Positions 42,020 through 51,449 of a stretch of DNA of 64,000 bases are shown here, piece by piece (position 1 is the stretch's first letter; the number at the start of each line of letters is the position of its first letter). The translations under genes and the position numbers were made by a program. The notes below the pieces were generated by a model that was not told the DNA's origin, did no database searches, and saw nothing but the letters and a program-made list of their open reading frames with translations. This DNA comes from Deltaproteobacteria bacterium (GTDB lineage: Bacteria; Myxococcota_A; UBA796; SXON01), in the NCBI GenBank assembly GCA_947486185.1, contig CANKTH010000007.1:16894-80893 (forward strand), in the 5' to 3' direction.

Positions 42020-44572
42020 TCAGCGTACGCGGAACCACAATCCAACGACACCATCAAGCGTGAGCTTCCACCAACCTTTTCCATCCGGGACCACGGGGAT
42101 GGCCTGCCCCTCGCGTCCCCCGGTGTCCAGCAAAAACACCTTTGGTCGTCCCTTCCACGGAAACGACACCGTCCCCTTGACGCCGCCCAACCGGATCGGC
42201 GCCGTGCCGTCCGAGGCGCGGTAGCGACCCTGGCTCACCGTGACAATGCCCGTGTTCTCCTGCCGCGCGCTCACCGCGAGGAGCGCGCCGCCCGCGTCGT
42301 GGGCGAAGCTCACTACGGCCCAACGGTCAAGCGCAACCCGCAGTCCCGAGGGCTCGAGCGGACCGACCCCCTGGCCCACCGGCGCGCCCGGGCCCCCGAC
42401 CCGAACCTGGTAACCCGGGCGATCCACCACCAGATGGCCGGGCCACCAACCTACACTTCCGTCAGGCTCTCCCGGAATCGGCGACACCGGGACCTCGCTG
42501 ACCGCGGTGCGGACCCGGTTGCCCAGCACGAAGGCGGGATCGAGGACCTCCCAGGGGCGCGCCCCCTTGGACGGATCCGCGAGGAGCGCGCCCTCCGGGT
42601 CCACGGATATGGGGAAATAGCCTGGTGCTGGCTGGATTGTTCCGGCCCGGAACGCCGCCGACGCCGCGGGCAGATGGGCAAGCAGCGTGTAGCTGCTCCG
42701 AAGCTCTCCGGCTCCGGCGCGGGTGGGGCCGTCGTCGAGCACGGGCCCGTCGCTCCACGGGATCCAGACCAACGCGTCCCAGTCCTGGACCGCCGCCAAC
42801 GCCGCAAACAACGGCGCCGCCTCCGCGCGGAAGGGATTGGGGAAGGTGTGGTTGAGCTCACCGACACAGGCCGCCGTGCCGGCGACCTGCGCCGGCAGGA
42901 AGCTGAGGAGGGAGGCGGGCGCCTCCAGGCTCGAGCGGGCCTCGGTCTCCCCGTCGGCAGACTTGTTCAGCGCGATGTGGATATCGCTGATCCGCGCGTC
43001 GATCCCCTCTTTCGCCCATCTGGACGTCAACGGCGCGACCGCCGCCTGTACATAGGGCCGGTTGTATTGGAACGGCGGTATCACGGGCGCGGTGAAGCCC
43101 ATCGCTCTGGCCTTACGCGCCACCCGAGTGTACCATGCGTCCTGGATCTCCGCGTAGAAGGCCAGGAGATCGTCACGTCGCGTCCGTGGCCAGCGCCCGG
43201 CGAGCTGGCTCGCAACCGGCTCCCGGCGCACGGACCCGGCCGGCAGGGACTCACCCGGGGCGAGGCCGGGGAACACCCCACCGGTCCACGCGGCGACCAG
43301 CGCGGCTTCGTCTACATAACGTTCCTTCAACCAATCGTTCCACCGCTGATCCAGCGCGGCGAGATGCGCCGGGGGCAGCTGCTCCAGACCGAATCCCCAC
43401 AAGCTCGTGAGCTCGTGTTCGTTGGACAGCTCCAACATCGCGACGCCGGGCTCCTCCGCGTACTTCTTGCCCGTGTAGGGGTTTTCGCGCCCCCAGAGCT
43501 GCTCGAACCACCGCTCATACGCGTCGGCACGATCGGGCTCCCACATCGGCGCAAACTTGTGCCCCGAAGGTACCGGATCGGGGATCAACACCCCGTCGGC
43601 AGCGGTGAACTCACGTGCGGTGGCGACCTCGAGCCACAGGTAGAGTCCGTGAGCGAGCAGACGTGAGACGAAATAATCCAGACGATCCAGCCGATCCACG
43701 TCAAACGGACTGCCTCCGAGCTCTCGGTCCGGCGCCAGGACCCCAAGGGGAGCACGATGATCGATATGGTGGACCCGGACGAGGTTGAAGCCCAGACCCG
43801 CGAGCGTCGCAGCGAAGGCGTCCGCCTCCGACCTCTCGGGGATCGCCCCAGCAGAGACCAGGTTGATCCCCCAGAAGCGGGCTCGTGTACCATCCCCGTA
43901 AACGAAGTGACCGTCCAGGTCGAGCCGCACGGGTCCCCGTCGGCCGGCGGGGGCCTCCACGGGCAGGGATGAGGGCAGGGGCGAAAGCCATCGTTCAAGC
44001 ACGTAGGGCGCCGAGTCGGCCAGCGGACGCGGGCTGAGGGACAGCGGCGAGGGCCCCACCGCGACCCCCGCGACACACAGCGTCGCCGTCGCGCGGGCGT
44101 GGATGGACACGCGCTTGACCTCCACGTCCCGGGCAATCGGCAGGATCCACAGGTTCCCCTCGCGAGGCTGACCGGTCGCGAGGTCCTGGCCCAAGGGCAC
44201 CACAAAGCTCCGACCCGTCGCGACGGGCGGCTGGCTCATCGCTTCGCCCACCACAGCGACGGCCTCAATCCGCGTGCCATCCGCGAGCTCGACCTTCACC
44301 ATCGCGCCCGGCCCGGAGGCCTGCGGCTCCCGGAGCCACCAGCGGAGCAGGAGGGCCTCGCCCGCGTGGCCGACGGGCACCTCCACTGCCGCACGCCCCT
44401 TGGGGTTGGACGAAGAGCGGAGGCACACCGCGTCTTTTCCGGGTACATCGCTGAAAAGGTCGCTGTCCACCACGGAGGCCAGGGAGACCTCGACCGGGGC
44501 GGCCCGGAGCTCCGAGACCGCGAGGATGCCGACGGCGCCCAACCCGAACAACATCGCCGAGAACCGCCTCAT
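42020..44572 (-). CDS. Glycoside-hydrolase-like (clan A/cellulase-like) secreted protein
   Basis: RFWGINLVSAGAIPERSEADAFAATLAGLGFNLVRVHHIDHRAPLG; MLELSNEHELTSLWGFG (NE acid/base); VGELNHTFPNPFRAEA (candidate nucleophile). Confidence 0.7.
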   Translation of the reverse strand: MRRFSAMLFGLGAVGILAVSELRAAPVEVSLASVVDSDLFSDVPGKDAVCLRSSSNPKGRAAVEVPVGHAGEALLLRWWLREPQASGPGAMVKVELADGTRIEAVAVVGEAMSQPPVATGRSFVVPLGQDLATGQPREGNLWILPIARDVEVKRVSIHARATATLCVAGVAVGPSPLSLSPRPLADSAPYVLERWLSPLPSSLPVEAPAGRRGPVRLDLDGHFVYGDGTRARFWGINLVSAGAIPERSEADAFAATLAGLGFNLVRVHHIDHRAPLGVLAPDRELGGSPFDVDRLDRLDYFVSRLLAHGLYLWLEVATAREFTAADGVLIPDPVPSGHKFAPMWEPDRADAYERWFEQLWGRENPYTGKKYAEEPGVAMLELSNEHELTSLWGFGLEQLPPAHLAALDQRWNDWLKERYVDEAALVAAWTGGVFPGLAPGESLPAGSVRREPVASQLAGRWPRTRRDDLLAFYAEIQDAWYTRVARKARAMGFTAPVIPPFQYNRPYVQAAVAPLTSRWAKEGIDARISDIHIALNKSADGETEARSSLEAPASLLSFLPAQVAGTAACVGELNHTFPNPFRAEAAPLFAALAAVQDWDALVWIPWSDGPVLDDGPTRAGAGELRSSYTLLAHLPAASAAFRAGTIQPAPGYFPISVDPEGALLADPSKGARPWEVLDPAFVLGNRVRTAVSEVPVSPIPGEPDGSVGWWPGHLVVDRPGYQVRVGGPGAPVGQGVGPLEPSGLRVALDRWAVVSFAHDAGGALLAVSARQENTGIVTVSQGRYRASDGTAPIRLGGVKGTVSFPWKGRPKVFLLDTGGREGQAIPVVPDGKGWWKLTLDGVVGLWFRVR

Positions 44573-47088
44573 CGGCCGATCTCCAGACTACCGACCCGCG
44601 CGTCCACCTCCCACCAGTCCTGCCCCAGCGCCCGCACCGGCACCGGCGTCGTGCTCCCCGGCGCGCGCACCACCGGCGCCACCGGCCACCGAAAAGCCAC
44701 CGTTCCTTTGGGCACCTCAGCGAGCACCGGGCCCGAGCCCGGCGCCCGGAGGAGCCGCCCGCCAAACGCCCACGCTTCGCCAACGCGGGCCTGCCGGGCC
44801 GACACCGTCAGCCTCGCTCCAAGCGGCCCGATCCGGCCCGCGCGCCGCCCCAGCGGCACCGTGTCCACCCAGGCGACGGCCGCCCAGCGGTCGAGACTCA
44901 CGCGCAGATCGGTCAAGCTTCGCGGACCGACGCCGTCGCCCATAGCTTCGCCCGGGGGTCCCACCCTCACCCGCAGGTCAGGGCGATCGACGATCAGCAC
45001 ACCGGGGTCCGCCCACCAACCAACCCCGTCCACCAGCGGAGAGGGGCCCGCGTAGCTCCGCGCCGCCACCCCCTGCGGGCACGAGCGCGCCTCGAGGCTA
45101 CCGTAGAACCGGCAATCCGGGCCGGCCGGCGCCGCGGTGCCCGTCAACCTTGCCCGCATCTGGGTGGATAATACGATACCCAGATCCTCGGTCATTCGCG
45201 GGGCCTCCCACTCCGACGCCCAGCCCCGCTCCTCCTGGGCCTCTCCCGGCACCGGCAGCTCCCAGCGCCCAACGGCGCTGTCTACGCGGAACTCACGAAA
45301 CGCGAGCGCTGCGCCCGGCATCTGGAGCAGGACTCCCGGATCGCCGGCGAGCCCGCGTGCACCCCAGCCCTCCCAGAGCACCACGTCCGCGTCCTGAACA
45401 CTCCCGAGCACCGCCCACACCCATGGCGCTTCGCTCCGCCATGGATTGGGCGCGGGGTGGCGGACCTCCACCACCGCGGCACGCTCCGCCTGTAAGCCTG
45501 AAAACACCGAGAGCGCCGCCTCCGGGCGGGCCAGCAGGCTCTCCCCCTCGATCAGGTCCTCACGTGCGCGGTCCCACACCAGCCGCACATCAGAAAAAAC
45601 CGAGTTGGGATAGAGGGATTGTAACAGACCCCGCCCCCTCGTCTCGGTCGGCGCGTAGTGCACTCCCGGCCCGATTTCGGCCATCACCGGCGACAGTCGT
45701 GCGTAGAGCTCCCGCTCGAGCTGCCGATAGAACCGGATGAGGTCACGGCCCCGCACCTCGGGCCACCCTCCGGCAAGCTGCGGAAAAAGCGGCTCCCTTC
45801 GTACGGTACCGAGGGACTCCCCGGGCCCCAGGCCTCCCCGCACCGGCGCCGCCCACGCAGCCGCGAGCGCGGCCTCCGTGCCGTAGCGCTGTTTCAACCA
45901 GTCATTCCATCGTAGATCCAGCTCAGCGAGCGCGCTGACCGGCAGCGACTCCAAGCCAAGGCCCCAACGGGAGGCCAGGGAGTGTTCGGGAGACACCGTC
46001 ATCGCCAGCACCGCCGGGCTCGCCAACCAAAGGGCCCCCGCGGGCCCGCGGGTTCGTGACCAGAAGCCCCGAAGTTGCTGGATCATCGCCGCCTCCGCCG
46101 TCGGCGACCAGAAGGGCCGGAGCCGCCAGCCGTCCGGCAGCCCGCTCTGGGGATCCGAGGCGAGCCCGCCACGCGCGATACCCTCAAACCAAAGGTACAG
46201 CCCTGCTTGTTCGGCTGTGGTGAGGAGTTGATCGAGGCGAGCGAGGCGCTCGGGATCGGCCACGCGGGCCCCTTCGGGCAGACTGACCCGACCCCAGTCG
46301 GCGTCGAGCCCGGTGAAGCGCACGAGGTTGAACCCCAGCCGCTGAAGCCTCCCAAAAAGTCCAGCGACGTGCTCCGCTTCAGGGAGCCCCTCGATCTCGA
46401 CACCCCAGAACCGTACCCGCTGGCCAGCCTGGTAGAGGTGCCCGTCGTCGCCACGCGTCACCCGCGCCATGTGGCTGCTACCGAGCGCCGCCCTTTGGGT
46501 ATCGGTGCCGACCCCCTCGGTCACGTCCTTCGCGGGCGCGCTGCCTGGCTCGCCGACGTCCACCCAGCTGGTGAGCACCTCGGGCGCGTCGCGGCGCCAG
46601 CGCTCCGGCCCCCATTCAACCTCGTAGACACACACCGCAGCCGACATACGCGGCTCGATCACCAGGCTCGTCAGCCCTCCGGAGACCGGGACCGTCCATA
46701 CGCTACCTTCTACCTGCGCTCCCATGCGCCGACCCACAGTGACCGGCTCCACGTCCGGGCCCGCAACAGGCGTGCGTGACAGCTCCGATCCGACGGTGAA
46801 GACCTTCGTCTGGCTCCCCGCCGCGGCGTTCAGCGTGACGGCGATCACGTGTCCGCGTTCCCCACCCTCCAGGCTCCAGGTGACACGCAACACCTCGCCC
46901 TCGCCCTTCAGCGGGATCTCCAACTTACGCCGCGGCATTCCTGAACGGGTCCCGCCGACGCAGCTCGCGTCCAGCCCCGGCCGCTCATCCAGCCGGTCGT
47001 CCTTGAGCACGAGCCCCGAATCCTCGGCGGACGCCCCGCCGACGAGGGCGCGAAAGAGCAGGAGCGCGGAAGGGTTCATCGGCCGCAC
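44569..47088 (-). CDS. Divergent paralogue of the adjacent glycoside-hydrolase-like protein
   Basis: Same order of segments: RFWGVEIEGLPEAEHVAGLFGRLQRLGFNLVRF; TVSPEHSLASRWGLGLESLPVSALAELDLRWNDWLKQRYGTEAALAAAW; VVEVRHPAPNPWRSEA. Confidence 0.65.
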   Translation of the reverse strand: MRPMNPSALLLFRALVGGASAEDSGLVLKDDRLDERPGLDASCVGGTRSGMPRRKLEIPLKGEGEVLRVTWSLEGGERGHVIAVTLNAAAGSQTKVFTVGSELSRTPVAGPDVEPVTVGRRMGAQVEGSVWTVPVSGGLTSLVIEPRMSAAVCVYEVEWGPERWRRDAPEVLTSWVDVGEPGSAPAKDVTEGVGTDTQRAALGSSHMARVTRGDDGHLYQAGQRVRFWGVEIEGLPEAEHVAGLFGRLQRLGFNLVRFTGLDADWGRVSLPEGARVADPERLARLDQLLTTAEQAGLYLWFEGIARGGLASDPQSGLPDGWRLRPFWSPTAEAAMIQQLRGFWSRTRGPAGALWLASPAVLAMTVSPEHSLASRWGLGLESLPVSALAELDLRWNDWLKQRYGTEAALAAAWAAPVRGGLGPGESLGTVRREPLFPQLAGGWPEVRGRDLIRFYRQLERELYARLSPVMAEIGPGVHYAPTETRGRGLLQSLYPNSVFSDVRLVWDRAREDLIEGESLLARPEAALSVFSGLQAERAAVVEVRHPAPNPWRSEAPWVWAVLGSVQDADVVLWEGWGARGLAGDPGVLLQMPGAALAFREFRVDSAVGRWELPVPGEAQEERGWASEWEAPRMTEDLGIVLSTQMRARLTGTAAPAGPDCRFYGSLEARSCPQGVAARSYAGPSPLVDGVGWWADPGVLIVDRPDLRVRVGPPGEAMGDGVGPRSLTDLRVSLDRWAAVAWVDTVPLGRRAGRIGPLGARLTVSARQARVGEAWAFGGRLLRAPGSGPVLAEVPKGTVAFRWPVAPVVRAPGSTTPVPVRALGQDWWEVDARVGSLEIGR

Positions 47089-47103
47089 CCGCCCAGGCGC
47101 GGG

Positions 47104-48645
47104 TCAGTGCCCCGCGTCAAGGTAGCCCATGGCCTCGAGCTGGCCCCGCGTCGCGGCGTCGATGCCGGGCTCGGCGCCGGACTTCGCGGCGAACGACGGC
47201 TTGAAGGTGCCATCCTTACAGGTCATACCGTCATTCCTCACCCGGGAGTCGGGCTCCTGCGCGGGCACCTTCCGCTCCCACGCGCCGAGCAGCGCCGCGA
47301 GCGCGGCGCGCCTGCTGGTATTGGACCCCGCCTGGTTCTGCGCCAGTACCTGCTGCCCGCCCGCCGGGTACAGCTCCTCGTCAGGTAGCATCTCCAGGTG
47401 CTCCTTGAGTTTTTCGTCAAGCTTCGTGCCCTCGTGACATCCGTCGACCCGGTAGCGCCGGGCGTCATCGTTGCGGATGTAGAGCTCGGTCTCGGTGCGC
47501 ACCGCGAGCTTGTAGTTGCTCGCAAAGTCGCTCTCAACAAATACTTCGGTCGGAAGGTCACTGACCGGACCGCTCCCGGTAACGAGCGGCGCGAGCGAGC
47601 TCCCGCTCACATCGGCGGGCACGCCAAAGCCAAGGAGGTCCGTCAGCGTCGGCACGAGGTCGATGCTCTGCGCGAGCTGGTCCACCACCCGTTGGCTCAG
47701 GGCCGGATGGTGGAGGACTAGCGGCACGTGAATGACGCTGTCGTACACGGTGTGCCCATGAAACATCGCGTAAGGAAGCCCGGGATGGCTCTGGAGCCCC
47801 TCCCCGTGGTCGGAGACCACCACCACGAGCGTGTTGTTCATCAGGCCCCGGCGCTCCAAGCCGGCCAACAACGCGGCGAGCGCGTCATCCGCGTCGCGGA
47901 TCTCGGCATCGTAGTCCACCGATTTGGAGCCGCGCATCCGGCTCTTCTCCTCGTCGGTGGGGGCCCACGGGCGATGGGGGTCGATGTAGACGACCTTGAG
48001 AAAATAGGGCTTGGACTTCAGCGCCTCGGCGTGGCGGTCGAGCAGACCGTCCACCTTGCCGTTGACGACCAGCGCGTCGTCGAGGAGCACGTTGTCGGCA
48101 ACCTGTACCTGACCCGTCCCCTCTTTGGGCTTGACGTGTTTCCAGACCGCGGTGGCGTCTACGTACTCGGTATAACCTTGGGCATACCCGAACACCGCGT
48201 CTACGTTGGCGTTTGAGTTGGCGCCCAGTGTGACATAGCCCTTCTCCGCGAAGCGCTCAGAGAGCATCACCGCCGAATCGGGCAGGTGATCAAAGCGCTC
48301 TTCGTAGATGCCCACCTCCCGGCCATGGCGACCGGTCAACAAGGAGGTGAACGCGGGTCGGGTCCACGAACTATTGGAGATGAACTGACTGAAGCGTACG
48401 CCCTCGCCCGCGAGGCGGTCGATGGTCGGGGAGGTGGCATGGGGGTAGCCGTAGGCGCCCAGATGATCGGCACGCGTGGTGTCGAAGACGACGAATAGGA
48501 CGCTCGTTTTTCCGCCTTCAAGGGGCACGCCTGGCGTCTCGGCCGCCGCGGTCGCGGGCGGGCCACCTTGGGTCGAAGGCGCGGTGGGGGTCTCCGCAGC
48601 GCCGGAGCAGGCGCCCAGGTTCAGCAGAGAGAAGAGAAGGAACAT
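47104..48645 (-). CDS. Sulfatase-fold lipoprotein (alkaline phosphatase superfamily)
   Basis: LLFSLLNLGACSG lipobox; SVLFVVFDTTRADHLGAYGYPHATSPTIDRLA; SSWTRPAFTSLLTGRHG; LVVVVSDHGEGLQSH. Confidence 0.85.
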   Translation of the reverse strand: MFLLFSLLNLGACSGAAETPTAPSTQGGPPATAAAETPGVPLEGGKTSVLFVVFDTTRADHLGAYGYPHATSPTIDRLAGEGVRFSQFISNSSWTRPAFTSLLTGRHGREVGIYEERFDHLPDSAVMLSERFAEKGYVTLGANSNANVDAVFGYAQGYTEYVDATAVWKHVKPKEGTGQVQVADNVLLDDALVVNGKVDGLLDRHAEALKSKPYFLKVVYIDPHRPWAPTDEEKSRMRGSKSVDYDAEIRDADDALAALLAGLERRGLMNNTLVVVVSDHGEGLQSHPGLPYAMFHGHTVYDSVIHVPLVLHHPALSQRVVDQLAQSIDLVPTLTDLLGFGVPADVSGSSLAPLVTGSGPVSDLPTEVFVESDFASNYKLAVRTETELYIRNDDARRYRVDGCHEGTKLDEKLKEHLEMLPDEELYPAGGQQVLAQNQAGSNTSRRAALAALLGAWERKVPAQEPDSRVRNDGMTCKDGTFKPSFAAKSGAEPGIDAATRGQLEAMGYLDAGH

Positions 48646-48680
48646 GGTGAGGATTCGCCTGGACAGGGTGGAGCGGCGCG

Positions 48681-49967
48681 TCAGACTGGCGGGCGGAAAA
48701 CGAGGATACGGGCGTTGAGGCTGTCGTGGAGGTAGAGGGCGCCGGGCCCTGCAGCGAGCCCCGCGAGCTCCACGTTGGCGTCCGTGTAGAGGGTCTGGCT
48801 ACAGACCTCCGCGCCCGAAGTATCAAAAATATGGAGCTCCGTAGGGCACTCCACCGCGTCACACAGCGGGGTCTTCGACACGTAGAGCAGGTTGTCCCCG
48901 TCACTGTCAAGCTCGGCGGGCACCGTGCCCCACGCTTCGGGGATCGGCAACGTGGCCAATAGCCCTCCCGTGGCCGGGTCCGTCGCGGTAAAAAGCAGGT
49001 CACTCCCTGGTGATAGCGCGCACACCTGCCACACCACCCCGTCGAGCGCGGCGGCCCCACCGCGCTCGCCGCGACAGGGGTTCTCGACGCTGGCGTTCCA
49101 CGAGTGAGAGGTCAGGTTGTAGGTGTCGATCTGGTCGCCGGGTACGTAGAGGAACTCCTCCTCGGCTCCGAGGCCGGTCAGCCCGTCGCCGTTGGACACA
49201 AAGCTCTCGATCACCGCGCCGCTCAAGGGGTCCAACGCGTAGAGCATGTCGGGCGAGTGACCGGGCTCAGCGGCGTACAGCAGGCCTCGCCCGAAAGCGA
49301 GCGCTTCAAAGGGCCCTTCGGCGAGCGCCAGCACCTCGGCCGCCGCGAGATCGCACGCCAGCGCGCAGACCTCGGCGCCGTCGCAGTCATTGTCGATTCC
49401 GTCGCAGTTGTCTTCGGCGTCCGGATGGATGCCCGCGTCGGCGTCGTTACAGTCACCGCCGGCCTCGACAGAGCCGGGGGGCGCCTCGCAACCCGTGTTG
49501 GCGGAGTTGGAGTTGCCGTAGCCGTCGCCGTCATCGTCGGCGTGCCAGGTACGGATATCGGATGCGTCGTCGTCACGGATGCCGTCGCAGTCGTTGTCAA
49601 CGCCGTCACACTGTTCCACGCCGCCTGGAAAAGCCGCGGCGGAGGTGTCGTCACAGTCGGTCGCGTCGAGCGTGCGCCCGTCTCCCTCCCCGCACGCAGG
49701 GAAATATAGATAGGGATTGCCGAAGCCGTCGCCGTCTTCATCGGCATACCAGGTGTCGGCGCCCTCTGGGTCTTCGTCCACGTCCCCGTCACAGTCTTCG
49801 TCGCGGCCGTCACAGTGCTCTGCTGCGCCCGGAAGAACCTCGGCATCGGCGTCATCGCAGTCGCCGTCGCCCGGCCGCCAACCATCGGCGTCCGCGTCGA
49901 GCCACTTCGGGTCGGGGGGCGCCTCGGGAGCCGCACAGGCGGTGCACAACCAGATGAGCAGCATCAC
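48681..49967 (-). CDS. MopE-like lipoprotein with repeated Cys/Asp-rich putative metal-binding motifs
   Basis: MMLLIWLCTACAAPEAP lipobox; repeated DxDxDGW/YG...DCDDxD...CDGxDxDCDG units; C-terminal propeller-like region. Confidence 0.85.
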   Translation of the reverse strand: MMLLIWLCTACAAPEAPPDPKWLDADADGWRPGDGDCDDADAEVLPGAAEHCDGRDEDCDGDVDEDPEGADTWYADEDGDGFGNPYLYFPACGEGDGRTLDATDCDDTSAAAFPGGVEQCDGVDNDCDGIRDDDASDIRTWHADDDGDGYGNSNSANTGCEAPPGSVEAGGDCNDADAGIHPDAEDNCDGIDNDCDGAEVCALACDLAAAEVLALAEGPFEALAFGRGLLYAAEPGHSPDMLYALDPLSGAVIESFVSNGDGLTGLGAEEEFLYVPGDQIDTYNLTSHSWNASVENPCRGERGGAAALDGVVWQVCALSPGSDLLFTATDPATGGLLATLPIPEAWGTVPAELDSDGDNLLYVSKTPLCDAVECPTELHIFDTSGAEVCSQTLYTDANVELAGLAAGPGALYLHDSLNARILVFRPPV

Positions 49968-50041
49968 GCCTCCACCGTGCGACTATCCTCCGGAGGCGCG
50001 CTGTCCACGCCGCACCGCCGCCGACCGGCCTCCGAGGCCGA

Positions 50042-51352
50042 TCAGAAATTCGCGGCGGTCATATTCCAGGTGAAGCTGGCGTCCGGGATCGGCCCGATCA
50101 CCGTCCTGGTGAAAGATTTGGTGGCGGGGTCGTACACGTACTGGCGCAGCTCACGCTGCTCGTCGGAGGCTACGTAGAGCTCGGGGGTGCCGTTACCATC
50201 GAGGTCAGCCGGGTAGGTGGTGTGCTCGAAACCGGAGGAGTTCACCTCGATGTTCTGCGAGGTCCACTTGCCGTCACCGTGGCCGTCGAGGAACCAGAGC
50301 CCGGTTTTCATCCCGGCGGCGACCAGGTCCTTCTTGCCGTCCCCGTTGAAGTCGCCCGAAACCAGGAAACGACACTGTTTGTCGTCGATGGTGATCAGCG
50401 CCTTGGCCTCGAATCCGCCACCCTTCTTCGGGAGGTACTGCCGGATTTCGACCGGCCTGATCACCTTGGCCTTGCCATCCACCACCTCGGTCTCTGCCTC
50501 GATCACCGCGTAAAACTCGCTCTTCTTGTCCCCGTCCATGTCGTGGACGAGGATCTCCTTGGCGTGGCTGCCGGCGTGGTCGTCCACGAGGGTGCGGACG
50601 TAGGTGGTGCCGTCGTACTTGTACATGACGACCTGGCCGGGCTGGGACGCGCCGCTGGCGTTGTTCCGCGCCGACGGGGTCGCGAAAAACTCGTTCTTTC
50701 CGTCACCATCGACGTCGCCGATCTCGATCTCGTGCACGAAGGTGTCGGCGGCCTTGTCGAGCTCCACCACCTCGAGCTTGCCGTCTTTGTAGGTTCCGAC
50801 GCCGATCACCCCGTAGTCGTGGGTGGCCATCACCAGATCGTCCGCACCGTCACCGTTGACATCGCCTACCTCGATGTCCCGCACCCGGTTGAACTTGCCC
50901 TCCCACTTGGGGTTCCACAACGACTCCGAGCTCCAGCTCTTGCCGTCACGTTTCCAGAACTTGAGGTGTGCTTCGACGCCCGCGATGGTGAGGAGCCCGT
51001 CACGGAAAGGCAACACCTTGTGAAACACGTTGGAGGCGCCATCTTCCACCTTGAACGCCTTCCAGCCCTCGGGCCGCTGCTGCCAGAGGGTCATGAGCGC
51101 CGGTCCCGGCTTGGACTTGCCCGCAGCGTCCTTGATGAACTGGGCCTGAGCCAAGAAGAGCGTAGGAAATGGGCCACCCTCGGGCATTTCCGCGAGGAGC
51201 GCGGTGGGCACGGGGGGCTTGGCGGCCGGAGCGGCGCTGCCCTCTCCCGCGGCGGCAACGGTGCTCGCGCCGCTGGGCGCTGGCGTGTCGCAGGCGGAGA
51301 GGCTGTACAAAATGAGCACGGAAGCCGACCTACGGAACAACGCGACAGGCAT
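50042..51352 (-). CDS. FG-GAP/VCBS-repeat beta-propeller lipoprotein
   Basis: VLILYSLSACDTP lipobox; repeated DVNGDGADDLVMA, DVDGDGKNEFF, DMDGDKKSEFY, DFNGDGKKDLVAAG, DLDGNGTPELYVA. Confidence 0.88.
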   Translation of the reverse strand: MPVALFRRSASVLILYSLSACDTPAPSGASTVAAAGEGSAAPAAKPPVPTALLAEMPEGGPFPTLFLAQAQFIKDAAGKSKPGPALMTLWQQRPEGWKAFKVEDGASNVFHKVLPFRDGLLTIAGVEAHLKFWKRDGKSWSSESLWNPKWEGKFNRVRDIEVGDVNGDGADDLVMATHDYGVIGVGTYKDGKLEVVELDKAADTFVHEIEIGDVDGDGKNEFFATPSARNNASGASQPGQVVMYKYDGTTYVRTLVDDHAGSHAKEILVHDMDGDKKSEFYAVIEAETEVVDGKAKVIRPVEIRQYLPKKGGGFEAKALITIDDKQCRFLVSGDFNGDGKKDLVAAGMKTGLWFLDGHGDGKWTSQNIEVNSSGFEHTTYPADLDGNGTPELYVASDEQRELRQYVYDPATKSFTRTVIGPIPDASFTWNMTAANF

Positions 51353-51449
51353 GGGACTCTCCAGAGCGCGCCGCCTAACCTGCCGCCCTGGTGGTGCATG
51401 TCAATGGCCGTCAGCAGGTGTCCCTCGCCGCCGTGCTACCCTGGGCTCG

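Noticed and set aside
42299-43666. 455-aa plus-strand ORF
   Set aside because: Antisense to the glycoside-hydrolase-like gene; Arg-rich shadow ORF.
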